Assembly (NCBI RefSeq): GCF_026163695.1
Contig: NZ_JAOTID010000007.1
Span: forward strand, 124,001-188,000
DNA from: Shumkonia mesophila
Lineage (GTDB): Bacteria > Pseudomonadota > Alphaproteobacteria > Rhodospirillales > Shumkoniaceae
Length of the DNA stretch: 64,000 nucleotides
Reading direction: 5' to 3'
Part shown: in pieces, positions 34,544 through 43,475 of the stretch
Position numbering within the stretch: the first letter of the stretch is position 1
Layout: every line of letters starts with the position of its first letter
Position numbers and translations under genes: made by a program
Notes under the pieces: generated by a model
Told to the model about the DNA's origin: nothing
Seen by the model: the letters and a program-made list of their open reading frames with translations, nothing else
The model's database searches: none

Positions 34544-35995
34544 ATGATGGAGCGATGGCTCGGAGAGCCCGGCCGGCAGGTCGAGCGGCTGGTCGTCGGC
34601 GCCTCGGAGCGGCTGGGCGAGGTCGCCGCCGACGCCCTCGAGCGCGCCTCCGAGCGTACCGTCCGGCTGGCTATCACGGGCTTGAGCCGCAGCGGCAAGA
34701 CGGTGGCGGCGACCGCAATCGTCCACAACCTGCTGCGCGCCGTCGAACACCCGGAACTGCTGCCGTTCCTGTCGGTGGTCTCCGAGCGCCGGCTGGTGGG
34801 CGCCCGGCTGGTCGAGCGGGCCGATCTGCACCTGCCGACCTTTCCCTACCGCCAATCCCTGGCGCTCTTGACCGGAGAGCCGCCGGTCTGGTCGGAATCG
34901 ACCGACCGCATCAACCGCTCGCGCCTCGCCCTGCGCTTCCGCCCGGCCGGCGGGCTGGCCCGGCTGGCCCGCGACCGCGTTTCGCTGCATCTCGACATCG
35001 TCGACTATCCCGGGGAATGGCTGCTCGACCTGCCGATGCTGGACCAATCCTTCGAGGAATGGTCGAGGGATGTCTTCGAACGCCTGGGCCGGCCGCCGCG
35101 CGACCGCTTGGCCGGCGACTTTCTGGCCTTCGTCGGGCCGCTCGGTCCCGCCGCCCCCCTCGACGACGAGACGATCGGGCGGGGCGCCGATCTCTACCGG
35201 CGATTCCTTCACGCCTGCGCCGAGGAGGGCCTGACCCTGTTGCAGCCGGGGCGCTTCGTGAAACCGGGCCGCGAGATTTCCGAAAACGCCCCGCTGATGG
35301 CGTTCTTCCCGCTGCCGGCCCGGCCGGAGAACGACCCGCGGGCCCTGCGCGCGCTGCTGGAGCGCCGCTACGACGCCTACCGGGATCACCTCGTGCATCC
35401 GCTCTATCGCGACCACTTCGCCCGCTCGGACCGCCAGATCGTGCTCGTCGACGTGCTGAAGGCCCTGGCCGGCGGACCGCACACGCTGGCCGACATGCGC
35501 GACGCGCTCGCCGTCATTCTGCGCAGCTTCGATCATGGCAGCGCCGGCTGGCTGCGGCGGATCTTTGCGCCGCGCATCGACCGCGTGCTGTTCGTCGCCA
35601 CCAAGTGCGACCACGTTCCGCTCGAACAGTACCGCAACCTGCAGCAGCTGCTGGAAGAGATGATTACCCACGCCTCGGGCGAGATCCGCTTCGAGGGTGC
35701 CCGCACGAAAACGGCCGCCATCGCCGCCGTGCGCTGCACCGAGAACGTACTGGGCGAGCATGACGGCAAGACCCTGCCGATGGTCTGCGGACTGCCGGAG
35801 GGACGCGCCGAGAAGGTGGCCCTCTATCCCGGCGAGGTCCCGCCGCGCTTTCCCTCGCCCCAGGCGTGGAGCGCCATGAACTTCCGGTTCCTCAAGTTCC
35901 TGCCCCATGGACTGCGGCACGCCGAGACCGAGGGGCTGCCCCACGTCGGTCTCGACCACGCGCTGGAATTCCTGCTCGGGGACCGTCTGCGATGA
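34544..35995 (+). CDS. ycjX: YcjX-family P-loop GTPase-like stress protein
   Basis: 483 residues. The P-loop ITGLSRSGKTV (near residue 48) and the segments SERRLVGARLVERADLHLPTFPYR, HLDIVDYPGEWLLDLPMLDQSF, VLFVATKCDHVP and the C-terminal FLKFLPHGLRHAETEGLPHVGLDHALEFLLGDRL are YcjX hallmarks. In enterobacteria and vibrios ycjX and ycjF belong to the Psp response; the sigma54 promoter upstream supports the same here. The start at 34544 has AAGGAAAGG. Its stop overlaps ycjF by 4 bases. Confidence 0.95.
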   Translation: MMERWLGEPGRQVERLVVGASERLGEVAADALERASERTVRLAITGLSRSGKTVAATAIVHNLLRAVEHPELLPFLSVVSERRLVGARLVERADLHLPTFPYRQSLALLTGEPPVWSESTDRINRSRLALRFRPAGGLARLARDRVSLHLDIVDYPGEWLLDLPMLDQSFEEWSRDVFERLGRPPRDRLAGDFLAFVGPLGPAAPLDDETIGRGADLYRRFLHACAEEGLTLLQPGRFVKPGREISENAPLMAFFPLPARPENDPRALRALLERRYDAYRDHLVHPLYRDHFARSDRQIVLVDVLKALAGGPHTLADMRDALAVILRSFDHGSAGWLRRIFAPRIDRVLFVATKCDHVPLEQYRNLQQLLEEMITHASGEIRFEGARTKTAAIAAVRCTENVLGEHDGKTLPMVCGLPEGRAEKVALYPGEVPPRFPSPQAWSAMNFRFLKFLPHGLRHAETEGLPHVGLDHALEFLLGDRLR

Positions 35996-37050
35996 GCGAG
36001 CAACGACGCGAACCCTTCGAACTCGATGCCGGCCGCGTTCGGCCGCTGACCGGCGAACGGGAGCCGGCGGCCGACGCCTTCGGCCTGTCGGCGCCCCTCG
36101 AACTGCCGGCCGACGTGGTCAGGCCCCATCCCGCCGACGAACCGGCGCCGGCCGAGCTGTCGGTCAAGCCGCCGCGCACCAGGCGGCGGGCGTTTCGCGT
36201 GTTCCTGGCCGCGGCCACCGGATTCGTCCTTTCCGTCCTCGCCATCGAGTCGGTTTCCTATACGCTGGCCCTGTTCGAGCGCGATTCGGTGCTGGGCGGC
36301 CTGCTCGGCGCGCTGGCTGCCGTCGCCTTCGGCAGCGGCCTCGTGGCCGTCGGTTCGGAAGTGGTGGCGCTGCGCCGCCAGCTCAGGGCTCTCGGGGAGG
36401 TGGCCGAACTTCGGGCGGAGGCGGCGCGCATCCTCGATGCGCCCGTCGACACCGGGGACGGCGGCGTGCTGGCCGCCCGCATCGTCGCCCTCTACGAGGG
36501 CCGCCCGGAAGCGGAGGGCGGCATCGCCCGCTTCAAGGCGACGGTGACCACCGCGCATGCCGACCGCGAGATGCTGTCCCTCCTGGCGCGCGAGGTTTTG
36601 CAGCCGCTCGACCGCCAGGCTTATCGCGTGGTGTCCAGGGCCGCCCGCGATGCCGGCGTCGGGGTACTCCTAAGCCCGGCCGGGCTGCTCGACGCCCTCC
36701 TGGTGATCTGGCGGACCAGCCGGATGATCCGCGACGTGGCCCTGGTCTATGGCTTGCGGCCGAGCCACATCGGCCGTTTCGCGCTGACCCGCCGGGTGTT
36801 GGAAAACGCGGCGATGGCCGGCGCCGTTGAATATCTGGGCGACCTCCTGACCGCCCACATCGGGGCGGGCGTCGCCGGCAAGGTCTCGAACAAGGTGGGG
36901 CAGGGGGCCTTCACGGCGCTGCGCACGGCGCGCCTCGGGCTCATCGCCATCGAGGCCTGCCGGCCGGTCCCCTTCACCAGCGAAGACCGCGCCAGCTTGG
37001 CTTCGCTTCGGGGCGACATCATGAAACCCTTCCGCGGGCGGGACGCCTGA
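35992..37050 (+). CDS. ycjF: YcjF-family inner-membrane protein (DUF697/TIGR01620)
   Basis: 352 residues from an ATG coupled to the ycjX stop. A hydrophilic N-terminus (about 60 residues) is followed by two membrane helices (FRVFLAAATGFVLSVLAIESV and GGLLGALAAVAFGSGLVAVGS). The DUF697 domain carries VSRAARDAGVGVLLSPAGLLDALLVIWRTSRMIRDVALVYGLRPS. It partners YcjX. It ends in a palindrome shared with the convergent cysI gene. Confidence 0.93.
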   Translation: MSEQRREPFELDAGRVRPLTGEREPAADAFGLSAPLELPADVVRPHPADEPAPAELSVKPPRTRRRAFRVFLAAATGFVLSVLAIESVSYTLALFERDSVLGGLLGALAAVAFGSGLVAVGSEVVALRRQLRALGEVAELRAEAARILDAPVDTGDGGVLAARIVALYEGRPEAEGGIARFKATVTTAHADREMLSLLAREVLQPLDRQAYRVVSRAARDAGVGVLLSPAGLLDALLVIWRTSRMIRDVALVYGLRPSHIGRFALTRRVLENAAMAGAVEYLGDLLTAHIGAGVAGKVSNKVGQGAFTALRTARLGLIAIEACRPVPFTSEDRASLASLRGDIMKPFRGRDA

Positions 37051-37064
37051 CCGAGGTCAGGCGT
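37043..37064. terminator. Bidirectional stem-loop spanning both stop codons of ycjF and cysI
   Basis: Perfect ACGCCTGACC (37043-37052) / GGTCAGGCGT (37055-37064) with a 2-base centre. The ycjF TGA (37048-37050) and the cysI stop (37057-37059 on the minus strand) lie in opposite arms. There is no T-run, so termination may be Rho-dependent or the structure may only protect 3' ends. Confidence 0.55.
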
Positions 37065-38775
37065 TGGCGCCCTCGGGCAGGTCGGCGTGGAAACGGTTGC
37101 CGGCCGTCGTCGGCCTGATGTGACCCCGCCGGATGACGAAATCGCCGAAGCACTCGCCGTCCTCGCGCTCCCTGGCATAGGACTCGATCAGGGGCGTCAG
37201 GGCGGCGACGATGCCGGTGTGATCGACGTCGGCGCGGTAGAGCTTGTTGAGCCGGGTGCCGTCGAAGGCCGCTCCCAGATAGAGGTTGTAGCGGCCGGGG
37301 TTGCGGCCGACGAGGCCGATCTCGGCGATGTAGGGCCGGGCGCAGCCGTTGGGGCAGCCGGTCATGCGGATGACGATGGCGTCGTCGCGCAGCCCCGCCC
37401 GCTCCATCACGTTCTCCAGTTCCGTGACCAGCGACGGCAGGTAACGCTCGGCGTCGGTCAACGCCAGGCCGCAGGTCGGCAGCGCCACGCAGGCCATGGC
37501 GTTGAGCCGGAGCCCGCTGAAGTCGTTGGTCAGGCCGTATTCCTTGAGCAGGCGCTCGATGCCGGGCTTCTGGCGGGCCGACATTCCGGCGACGACGACG
37601 TTCTGGTTGGGGGTCAGGCGGAAGTCGCCGTCCTTCAGCACCTTGGCGATTTCCCTGAGGCCCGTTTTCATGGGGCGATCGGGGGTGTCCTTCACGCGGC
37701 CGTTCTCGATGGCGATGGCGTAGTTCCAGCGGCCGCGATGGTCCTTGGTCCAGCCCAGGCGGTCGCCTGTGCTGTCGAACGAAAATGGGCGTGGCGGCTC
37801 AAGCGCGTAGCCCAGGCGGCGTTCCACCGCGGCCTTGAACCACTTAAGCCCGCGGTCCTCGATGGTGTATTTCAGACGGGCGTGCTTGCGGTTGGCGCGA
37901 TCCCCGAAATCGCGCTGCACGGTCACCACCTTCTCGGCCACGTCGACGGCCTGTTCGGGCGTGCAGAAGGCCATGACGTCGGCCAGCCGCGGGAAGGTCT
38001 CGGGCTCGCCGTGGGTCATCCCCATGCCGCCGCCGACGCTGACGTTGTAGCCGACCACCGATCCGGACTTGTCGACGATGGCGATGAAGCCGAGGTCGTG
38101 GGCCAGAACATCGACGTCGTTGCCGGGCGGAATCGCCACCGCGATCTTGAATTTGCGGGGCAGATACTTCGACCCGTAAATCGGTTCGACCACCCGGCCC
38201 TCCGAGGTGTCGAGGATCTTTTCCCCCTCCAGCCAGATCTCGTGGTAGGCCGGAGTTTGCGGCAGCAGGTGCTCGCTGAGCGCGCGGGCGAGTTCGTGGG
38301 CCGCCGCTGATGCCCGCGATTCATGCGGATTGGGGTTGCAGATGACGTTGCGGTTGACGTCGCCGCAGGCCGCCAGCGTGTCCAGCAGCGCGCCGTTGAT
38401 CGCCTGGATGGACCGTTTCAGGTTGGTCTTGATGATGCCGTGGAACTGAAACGCCTGCCGCGTGGTCAGCCGCAGGGTGCCGCTGCCGTAGGCGTCGGCG
38501 ATGCGGTCCATTTCCAGCCATTGCGCCGGTGTGGTGACGCCGCCCGGCACGCGCACCCGCACCATGAAGCCGAAGGCCCGCTCCATCCGCTTGCGCCGCC
38601 GTTCCGGGCGCAGGTCGCGGTCGTCCTGAAGATAGATGCCGTGGAACTTGGTGAGCTGCTGGTCGTCCTCGACGATGCCGCCGGTCACCGCTTCGTCCAG
38701 GCCCTCGGCGATGGTGCCGCGCAGATAGCGGCTGGCCTCCTTGATGGTCTCGTTCTTCGACAGGGTTTCGGACAT
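37057..38775 (-). CDS. cysI: Assimilatory sulfite reductase hemoprotein subunit
   Basis: 572 residues. Siroheme/4Fe-4S enzyme reducing sulfite to sulfide with electrons from CysJ. The cluster ligands are visible as CVALPTC (C-x5-C) and TGCPNGCARP (C-x3-C). GTLRLTTRQAFQFHG, GDVNRNVICNP and YGSKYLPRKFKIAVAIPPGNDVD are siroheme-fold motifs. It lies 12 bases downstream of cysJ. A complete enzyme; no truncation is seen. Confidence 0.96.
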   Translation of the reverse strand: MSETLSKNETIKEASRYLRGTIAEGLDEAVTGGIVEDDQQLTKFHGIYLQDDRDLRPERRRKRMERAFGFMVRVRVPGGVTTPAQWLEMDRIADAYGSGTLRLTTRQAFQFHGIIKTNLKRSIQAINGALLDTLAACGDVNRNVICNPNPHESRASAAAHELARALSEHLLPQTPAYHEIWLEGEKILDTSEGRVVEPIYGSKYLPRKFKIAVAIPPGNDVDVLAHDLGFIAIVDKSGSVVGYNVSVGGGMGMTHGEPETFPRLADVMAFCTPEQAVDVAEKVVTVQRDFGDRANRKHARLKYTIEDRGLKWFKAAVERRLGYALEPPRPFSFDSTGDRLGWTKDHRGRWNYAIAIENGRVKDTPDRPMKTGLREIAKVLKDGDFRLTPNQNVVVAGMSARQKPGIERLLKEYGLTNDFSGLRLNAMACVALPTCGLALTDAERYLPSLVTELENVMERAGLRDDAIVIRMTGCPNGCARPYIAEIGLVGRNPGRYNLYLGAAFDGTRLNKLYRADVDHTGIVAALTPLIESYAREREDGECFGDFVIRRGHIRPTTAGNRFHADLPEGANA

Positions 38776-38787
38776 GGCGGCCTTCCC

Positions 38788-40575
38788 TCAGTAGACGTCG
38801 CGCTGATAGCGGCCGGCCTTGGCGAGCCCAGCCAGATAGGCCTCGGCGTCCGCTTCCGAACGCCCGCCGACATCGGCCACGATGGCCTTAAGCGTCGCGT
38901 GCACATCCTTGGCCATGTGCTTCTCGTCGCCGCAGACGTAAAGATGGGCGCCGCCTTCCAGCCACGAGAACACGTCACCGCGTCGCTCCCACAGCCGATG
39001 CTGGACGTAGACCTTCTCGGCGGCATCGCGTGAGAAGGCGACGTCGATGCGATCCAGCACGCCCTCCTTCACGAAATCCTGCCAGTCGAGCTGATAGAGG
39101 AAATCGTGGACATAGCGGCGGTCGCCGAAGAACAGCCAGTTGCGCCCCTTTGCGCCGGTGGCCTGACGTTCCTGGAGGAAGGCGCGGAAGGGGGCGACGC
39201 CGGTGCCGGGGCCGATCATGATGACGTCGCGCCCGGTGTCGGCCGGCAGCCGGAAATGGCGGTTCGGCTTGACGTAAACTTTGAGGCGGTCGCCCTTGGC
39301 CACGCGGTCGGCGACGAAGGTCGAGACGACGCCCCTGCGTGCCCGGCCGTGGCTTTCGTAGCGCACGGCGGAAATCAGCAGGTGGGCCTCGTCCGGCGCC
39401 GCCTTCAGGCTCGACGCGATGGAGTAGAGGCGCGGCGGCAGCGTGCGGAGGACGCCCACCAGCTGCTCGGCCGTCAGGCCGTGGGGAAAGTCCTCCAGCA
39501 GGTCGACGATCTGCCGCCCTTCCAGGTAGGGAAGAAGATCGGCGCCTTCGGCCAGGGCTTGCAGCTTGGCGTCCTCGGTCAGCCGGCCGTAAGCCTCGAT
39601 GACGGGGCGCGTCAGCGTTGTGATGTCATAGCGTTCGGCCAGCAGTTGGCCAACCGGGACCCCCTCGACCGCAGCTCCGCCATCGATGCGGGCGGCCTTC
39701 AGTACCGCCTCGACCATGGCCGGGTCGTTGACGGGCACGATGCCCAGCGAATCGCCCGGCTCGTAGGCAAGCCCCGACCCGGCCAGCGACAGTTCGACGT
39801 GGAGCGTCTCCTTATCCGAACGGCTGCTGTTCAGGTCGACGATGTCGGCGACTTCGGCCTCGAAGGGGTGGCTGCGCGAATAGGCGGCGGGCCGTCGGGT
39901 GTCCAGTTGGATGACGTCTCCGCCGCTGCCCGCTTGCGCGGCCTCGTTGGGCTCGCCCAGGCGGTTCAGCGCCTTGCCGATCCACGCGGCGGCCGGTGCC
40001 TCGAAGTCGAGGTCGCAGTCGATGCGCTCGGCCATCCGCTCGCCGCCCAGCTCGGCCAGCCGGGCGTCGATGCGCTTGCCGGTTTCGCAGAAATTCACGT
40101 AGGCGGAATCGCCCAGCGCCAGGACCGCAAAGCGCACGCCCTCGAAGCGGGGCGCATCCTCGGCCATCAGGGCGTTATAGAAGCCGGTCGCGCGCTCCGG
40201 CGGCGAACCTTCCCCCCACGTGCTGGCGATGACGAGAAGGTTGCGGGTCTTGGCGATGTCCGCCGGGGTCGCGTCGGCCATGTCGGCAACCGTCGCGGCG
40301 AAGCCCTGGCGGGCCGCCGCCTTCTTGGCGTCGGCGGCCAATTCTTCGGCGTTGCCGGACTCGGTGGCGAACAGGATGGTCAGCGGCTGGCGCGCTACGG
40401 TCGTCGGCGCCGCCGTTTCGACCGGCCGCCCGGCCGCCTGATAGCCGGCCAGGAAGCCGCTCAGCCAAACCCGCTGTTCGGCGTCGGTGTCGGCCATCAC
40501 CCGGTTGAGCAGGTCGATCTGTTCGCGCTCGAAGGGCGCCGTAACGGGGATGACGGGGGCGGCAAGAGTCGACAT
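38788..40575 (-). CDS. cysJ: Sulfite reductase flavoprotein subunit
   Basis: 595 residues from the ATG at 40575 (AGGAAAG upstream); an in-frame extension to 40644 lacks a ribosome site. Flavodoxin domain LFATESGNAEELAADA, FAD-binding RLYSIASSL, NADPH-binding MIGPGTGVAPFRAFLQER and LYVCGDEKHMAKDVH, and the diagnostic C-terminus GRYQRDVY. It supplies electrons from NADPH through FAD and FMN to CysI. First gene of cysJI. Confidence 0.96.
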   Translation of the reverse strand: MSTLAAPVIPVTAPFEREQIDLLNRVMADTDAEQRVWLSGFLAGYQAAGRPVETAAPTTVARQPLTILFATESGNAEELAADAKKAAARQGFAATVADMADATPADIAKTRNLLVIASTWGEGSPPERATGFYNALMAEDAPRFEGVRFAVLALGDSAYVNFCETGKRIDARLAELGGERMAERIDCDLDFEAPAAAWIGKALNRLGEPNEAAQAGSGGDVIQLDTRRPAAYSRSHPFEAEVADIVDLNSSRSDKETLHVELSLAGSGLAYEPGDSLGIVPVNDPAMVEAVLKAARIDGGAAVEGVPVGQLLAERYDITTLTRPVIEAYGRLTEDAKLQALAEGADLLPYLEGRQIVDLLEDFPHGLTAEQLVGVLRTLPPRLYSIASSLKAAPDEAHLLISAVRYESHGRARRGVVSTFVADRVAKGDRLKVYVKPNRHFRLPADTGRDVIMIGPGTGVAPFRAFLQERQATGAKGRNWLFFGDRRYVHDFLYQLDWQDFVKEGVLDRIDVAFSRDAAEKVYVQHRLWERRGDVFSWLEGGAHLYVCGDEKHMAKDVHATLKAIVADVGGRSEADAEAYLAGLAKAGRYQRDVY

Positions 40576-40633
40576 GAGCTTTCCTGACGGGGCTAAGGAG
40601 GGCCGCAGCTCCGGCGCACGGCCACGAAAAGGT

Positions 40634-40663
40634 ATAATATACAAATTAAAATGTGTATATTAT
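40634..40663. promoter_or_regulatory. AT-rich inverted repeat in front of cysJ (operator candidate)
   Basis: Perfect 10-bp arms ATAATATACA (40634-40643) / TGTATATTAT (40654-40663) around a 10-base AT centre, 58 bases upstream of the cysJ ATG on the minus strand. The surrounding 60 bases are almost pure A/T in a GC-rich genome. The site suits a dimeric sulfur-status regulator and overlaps likely -10 sequences. The regulator is not known. Confidence 0.55.
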
Positions 40664-40750
40664 TTATATTTAACTATATAAATACGATATAAATTCAGTC
40701 AACAACATTCTGCGACGGTAGATTGATTCGCGGGCGACGGGTTGCCCGGC

Positions 40751-41572
40751 ATGGCGTTCTGGATCTTTTTGGTGGGCGGCAAGGGAACGCGCCTGGGCTC
40801 GCTCGCCGCCGACACGCCGAAGCCATTGCTGCCGGTGGGCGGCCGGCCGTTTCTCGACTACCTGCTCGATCGTGCGGTCTGCCTTGGGGCCGACGAGATT
40901 TTGCTGCTTGCCGGGCATCTCGCCGGAAAGGTCGTGGCGTCCTATCACGCCCGGCCCTGGAATGGCGTGCCGGTACGCTGCCACGTCGAGGCCGAACCCA
41001 TGGGGACGGCGGGGGCGTTGCGCCAGGCCTCGGCGCAGCTGCCGGCGCGCTGGGTCCTGATGAACGGGGATACGCTGTTCGACGTCGATCCCGCCCGTCT
41101 CGACCAGTCGGGAGAAGAATGGATGGTCAGCATGGCCCTGCGTCGGCTGGACGATACGGCTCGGTCGGGCACGGTTTCTCTCAAGGACGGGCGGGTGGAC
41201 GAGTTTCACGAGCGCGGAACGGGCGGGCCCGGGCTGGTCAATGCCGGCGTTTACGTCATGCGCCGCGAAACCGTCGCCCTGCTCCTGGAATTCTACGATT
41301 TCGCCATCGAGGTCGCGACCGAGGCGCCCTTCGCAACCGACGAGGCCGACCGGTTGATCGCCTTGGCGCGGAACCAGGCCCGGCATACTCCGGAAGAAGC
41401 GTTAAGCGACGTCGAGGCCTTGCTGGCCCGCATGAAGGCGTTGCCGGCCGAAGCCGGCCTGGAACTGTGCCGGTTCGTCGATCGGCACCGCGCGCTCTTC
41501 GATGTCGCCGACGCTGCTTTGCCCCGGTCCGAACCGGTACCGCGGGGACGACGGAAAGCGGCGATACAATAG
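40751..41572 (+). CDS. Sugar-phosphate nucleotidyltransferase with atypical C-terminus
   Basis: 273 residues from the ATG at 40751. The signature IFLVGGKGTRLGSLAADTPKPLLPVGGRPFLDYLL and the metal-site MNGDTLFDVD identify an NTP_transferase that makes an NDP-sugar, resembling heptose-1-phosphate guanylyltransferases. After YVMRRETVALL the usual strand with FxDIGTPxxYxxA is missing. In its place is a roughly 95-residue helical tail (VEALLARMKALPAEAGLELCRFVDRH). The promoter probably lies in the AT-rich region shared with cysJ. It ends 8 bases from convergent dctM. Confidence 0.85.
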   Translation: MAFWIFLVGGKGTRLGSLAADTPKPLLPVGGRPFLDYLLDRAVCLGADEILLLAGHLAGKVVASYHARPWNGVPVRCHVEAEPMGTAGALRQASAQLPARWVLMNGDTLFDVDPARLDQSGEEWMVSMALRRLDDTARSGTVSLKDGRVDEFHERGTGGPGLVNAGVYVMRRETVALLLEFYDFAIEVATEAPFATDEADRLIALARNQARHTPEEALSDVEALLARMKALPAEAGLELCRFVDRHRALFDVADAALPRSEPVPRGRRKAAIQ

Positions 41573-41580
41573 GCGACCGC

Positions 41581-42873
41581 TCAACGCATCTTGGACGGAA
41601 GCCACAGCGACAGTTCCGGGACCAGGATGATCAGCGTGAGAATGGCAAGCATCGTCAGATAGAAGGGCGTGAAGCCCTTGACGGCGTCCTCGATGCTGAT
41701 GCGGGCGATCGAGCAGCCGACGAACAGTGACGTGCCAACCGGCGGCGTACACAGGCCGATTCCCAGGTTGACCATCATGATGATGCCGAAATGGATCGGG
41801 TCGAAGCCGACCGCGGTCACCACCGGCAGCAGGATGGGGGTCATCAGCAGGATCAGGATTCCCATATCGACCAGCATGCCCAGAACCAGCAGCAGCAGGT
41901 TGACCATAAGCATGACGACCAGCGGATCGCTGGAAACGCTGGTGAAAAATGCCGATACCATCACCGGAACCTTCAGCCAGGCCAGCAGGAAGGCAAAGAC
42001 CGATGACGCCCCGATGATGGCAATGATCATCGACAAGGTCTTCAGCGAGCGCAGGAAAACGTTCAGCACGTCCCGCGGGCCCAGGGACCGGTAAACGAAC
42101 ACGGTGATGATCAGGCCGTAGACCGAGGCGACCGCGGCCGACTCGGTGGCGGTAAAAATGCCGAACAGGATGCCGCCGATGATGATGAAGATGACGAACA
42201 GGCCGGCGATCGCATCGAGGAAGATGCGGAGGGATTGTCGCAGGGAATAGGTATCGCCGCGCGGAAACTTCTTCAGGACGGCAATGACGTAGCACACCGT
42301 CATCAGGCTGCAACCGAACAGGATGCCCGGGATATAGCCGGCGATGAACAGTTTGCTGATCGACAGACCTCCCGCCGCGAGGGCGTAATAGATCATGTTC
42401 TGGCTGGGCGGGATGATGATGCCCTGCACCGAACCCGAGACGGTTACCGCGGTCGCGAAATCGGCGGGATACCCTTTCTTTTTCATCAGGGGGATGAGAA
42501 AGGTGCCGATAGCCGACACGTCGGCCACCGAGGAACCGGAAATCCCGCCGAACAGCATGCTCGCCAGCACATTGACCATGGCCAGGCCACCGCGCACCTT
42601 GCCGACGACGGCGTCGGCAAGCCTGATGATCTTGTCCGACATGCCGCCGTCGCTCATGAGTTCGCCGGCGATGATGAAGAAGGGGACGGCAAGGAACGTG
42701 AAGCTGTTCAAGCCGGAGACCATCTTCTGCAGCAGCACCACCAGGGGAATGTCCAGGTACAGTCCACAGGTCACCGAGGCGGCGATCAGGGCGACGGCAA
42801 TGGGCACCCGGATCAGGATCAGCCCGAAGAAAGCCGCCAACAAGATGATCAGCGCGGTGGCGTCCGTGGTCAT
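41581..42873 (-). CDS. TRAP transporter large permease (DctM)
   Basis: 430 residues, about 12 helices. MLFGGISGSSVADVSAIGTFLIPLMKKKGYPADFATAVTVSGS, IIPPSQNMIYYALAAGG and the C-terminal FIDAVKGFTPFYLTMLAIL type region are DctM hallmarks. It carries sodium-driven transport together with DctQ. Last gene of the nagB-nagA-P-Q-M operon; it overlaps the dctQ-like stop by 4 bases. Confidence 0.95.
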   Translation of the reverse strand: MTTDATALIILLAAFFGLILIRVPIAVALIAASVTCGLYLDIPLVVLLQKMVSGLNSFTFLAVPFFIIAGELMSDGGMSDKIIRLADAVVGKVRGGLAMVNVLASMLFGGISGSSVADVSAIGTFLIPLMKKKGYPADFATAVTVSGSVQGIIIPPSQNMIYYALAAGGLSISKLFIAGYIPGILFGCSLMTVCYVIAVLKKFPRGDTYSLRQSLRIFLDAIAGLFVIFIIIGGILFGIFTATESAAVASVYGLIITVFVYRSLGPRDVLNVFLRSLKTLSMIIAIIGASSVFAFLLAWLKVPVMVSAFFTSVSSDPLVVMLMVNLLLLVLGMLVDMGILILLMTPILLPVVTAVGFDPIHFGIIMMVNLGIGLCTPPVGTSLFVGCSIARISIEDAVKGFTPFYLTMLAILTLIILVPELSLWLPSKMR

Positions 42874-43373
42874 TCAGATCCCTCCAGCCGCTCGATGATC
42901 GAGGTTGCGGCGAAGGCGTCCGGCCGGAACAGGTGTATGCCGGCGTAGAAGGCGGTCAGGCCACCCGACAGGATCAGGCTGTAATAGAGAACGGCTTTCG
43001 ATATCCCGAGGGCGGGCATGCTCTGGATGGCGGTCTTGGCAACCAGCACGCCGCCGTAATGGATCATCAGTCCGGCGAGGATCAGAATCAGCACGTCGGA
43101 CAGGATCTGCAAAACCCGAATGGCGGCGTCCGGCAAGTTGCGGGTCAACGAATGGAGCGCGATGTGGTAGTTGTGCCCGAACCCCAGCGCCATGCTCATA
43201 TAGCCGAACCAGATCAGGATCAGCAGGGTCAGTTCCTCAGACCAACTGGTCGGATCGTTGAACACGTAGCGCAACACGACCTGTGAAAAGATGATCGCCA
43301 GCATGGCGATCAACTGGATGGCGCAGAGATACACCACCGTATGGTCGATGAAGACAACGATCCGCCGGATCAT
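42870..43373 (-). CDS. TRAP transporter small permease (DctQ)
   Basis: 167 residues, four helices. VLRYVFNDPTSWSEELTLLILIWFGYMSMALGFG is the DctQ core motif with the invariant SWxEE. Its start is separated from the binding-protein gene by a strong hairpin. Confidence 0.94.
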   Translation of the reverse strand: MIRRIVVFIDHTVVYLCAIQLIAMLAIIFSQVVLRYVFNDPTSWSEELTLLILIWFGYMSMALGFGHNYHIALHSLTRNLPDAAIRVLQILSDVLILILAGLMIHYGGVLVAKTAIQSMPALGISKAVLYYSLILSGGLTAFYAGIHLFRPDAFAATSIIERLEGSE

Positions 43374-43428
43374 ACCTACTTCTTCCTCGCCATCCGCCCG
43401 TCCTTTCAGAACCCATGCGACCGGAAAA

Positions 43429-43459
43429 CCGCGGGGGCGACGGGTGGTCGTCCCCGCGG
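43429..43459 (-). terminator. Intercistronic hairpin after the TRAP binding-protein gene
   Basis: CCGCGGGGGCGAC (43429-43441) pairs with GTCGTCCCCGCGG (43447-43459) with one G/A mismatch and a 5-base loop, between dctP and dctQ. No T-run; it probably reduces permease expression relative to binding protein. Confidence 0.6.
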
Positions 43460-43475
43460 CAAGGCATTGCGGGCG

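Noticed and set aside
32301-34547. 748-residue plus-strand frame across fliD and fliC
   Set aside because: It spans two real genes and their gap on the opposite strand and has low-complexity Gly/Arg/Asp content. It is an artefact of the GC-rich, repeat-like flagellar coding sequence.
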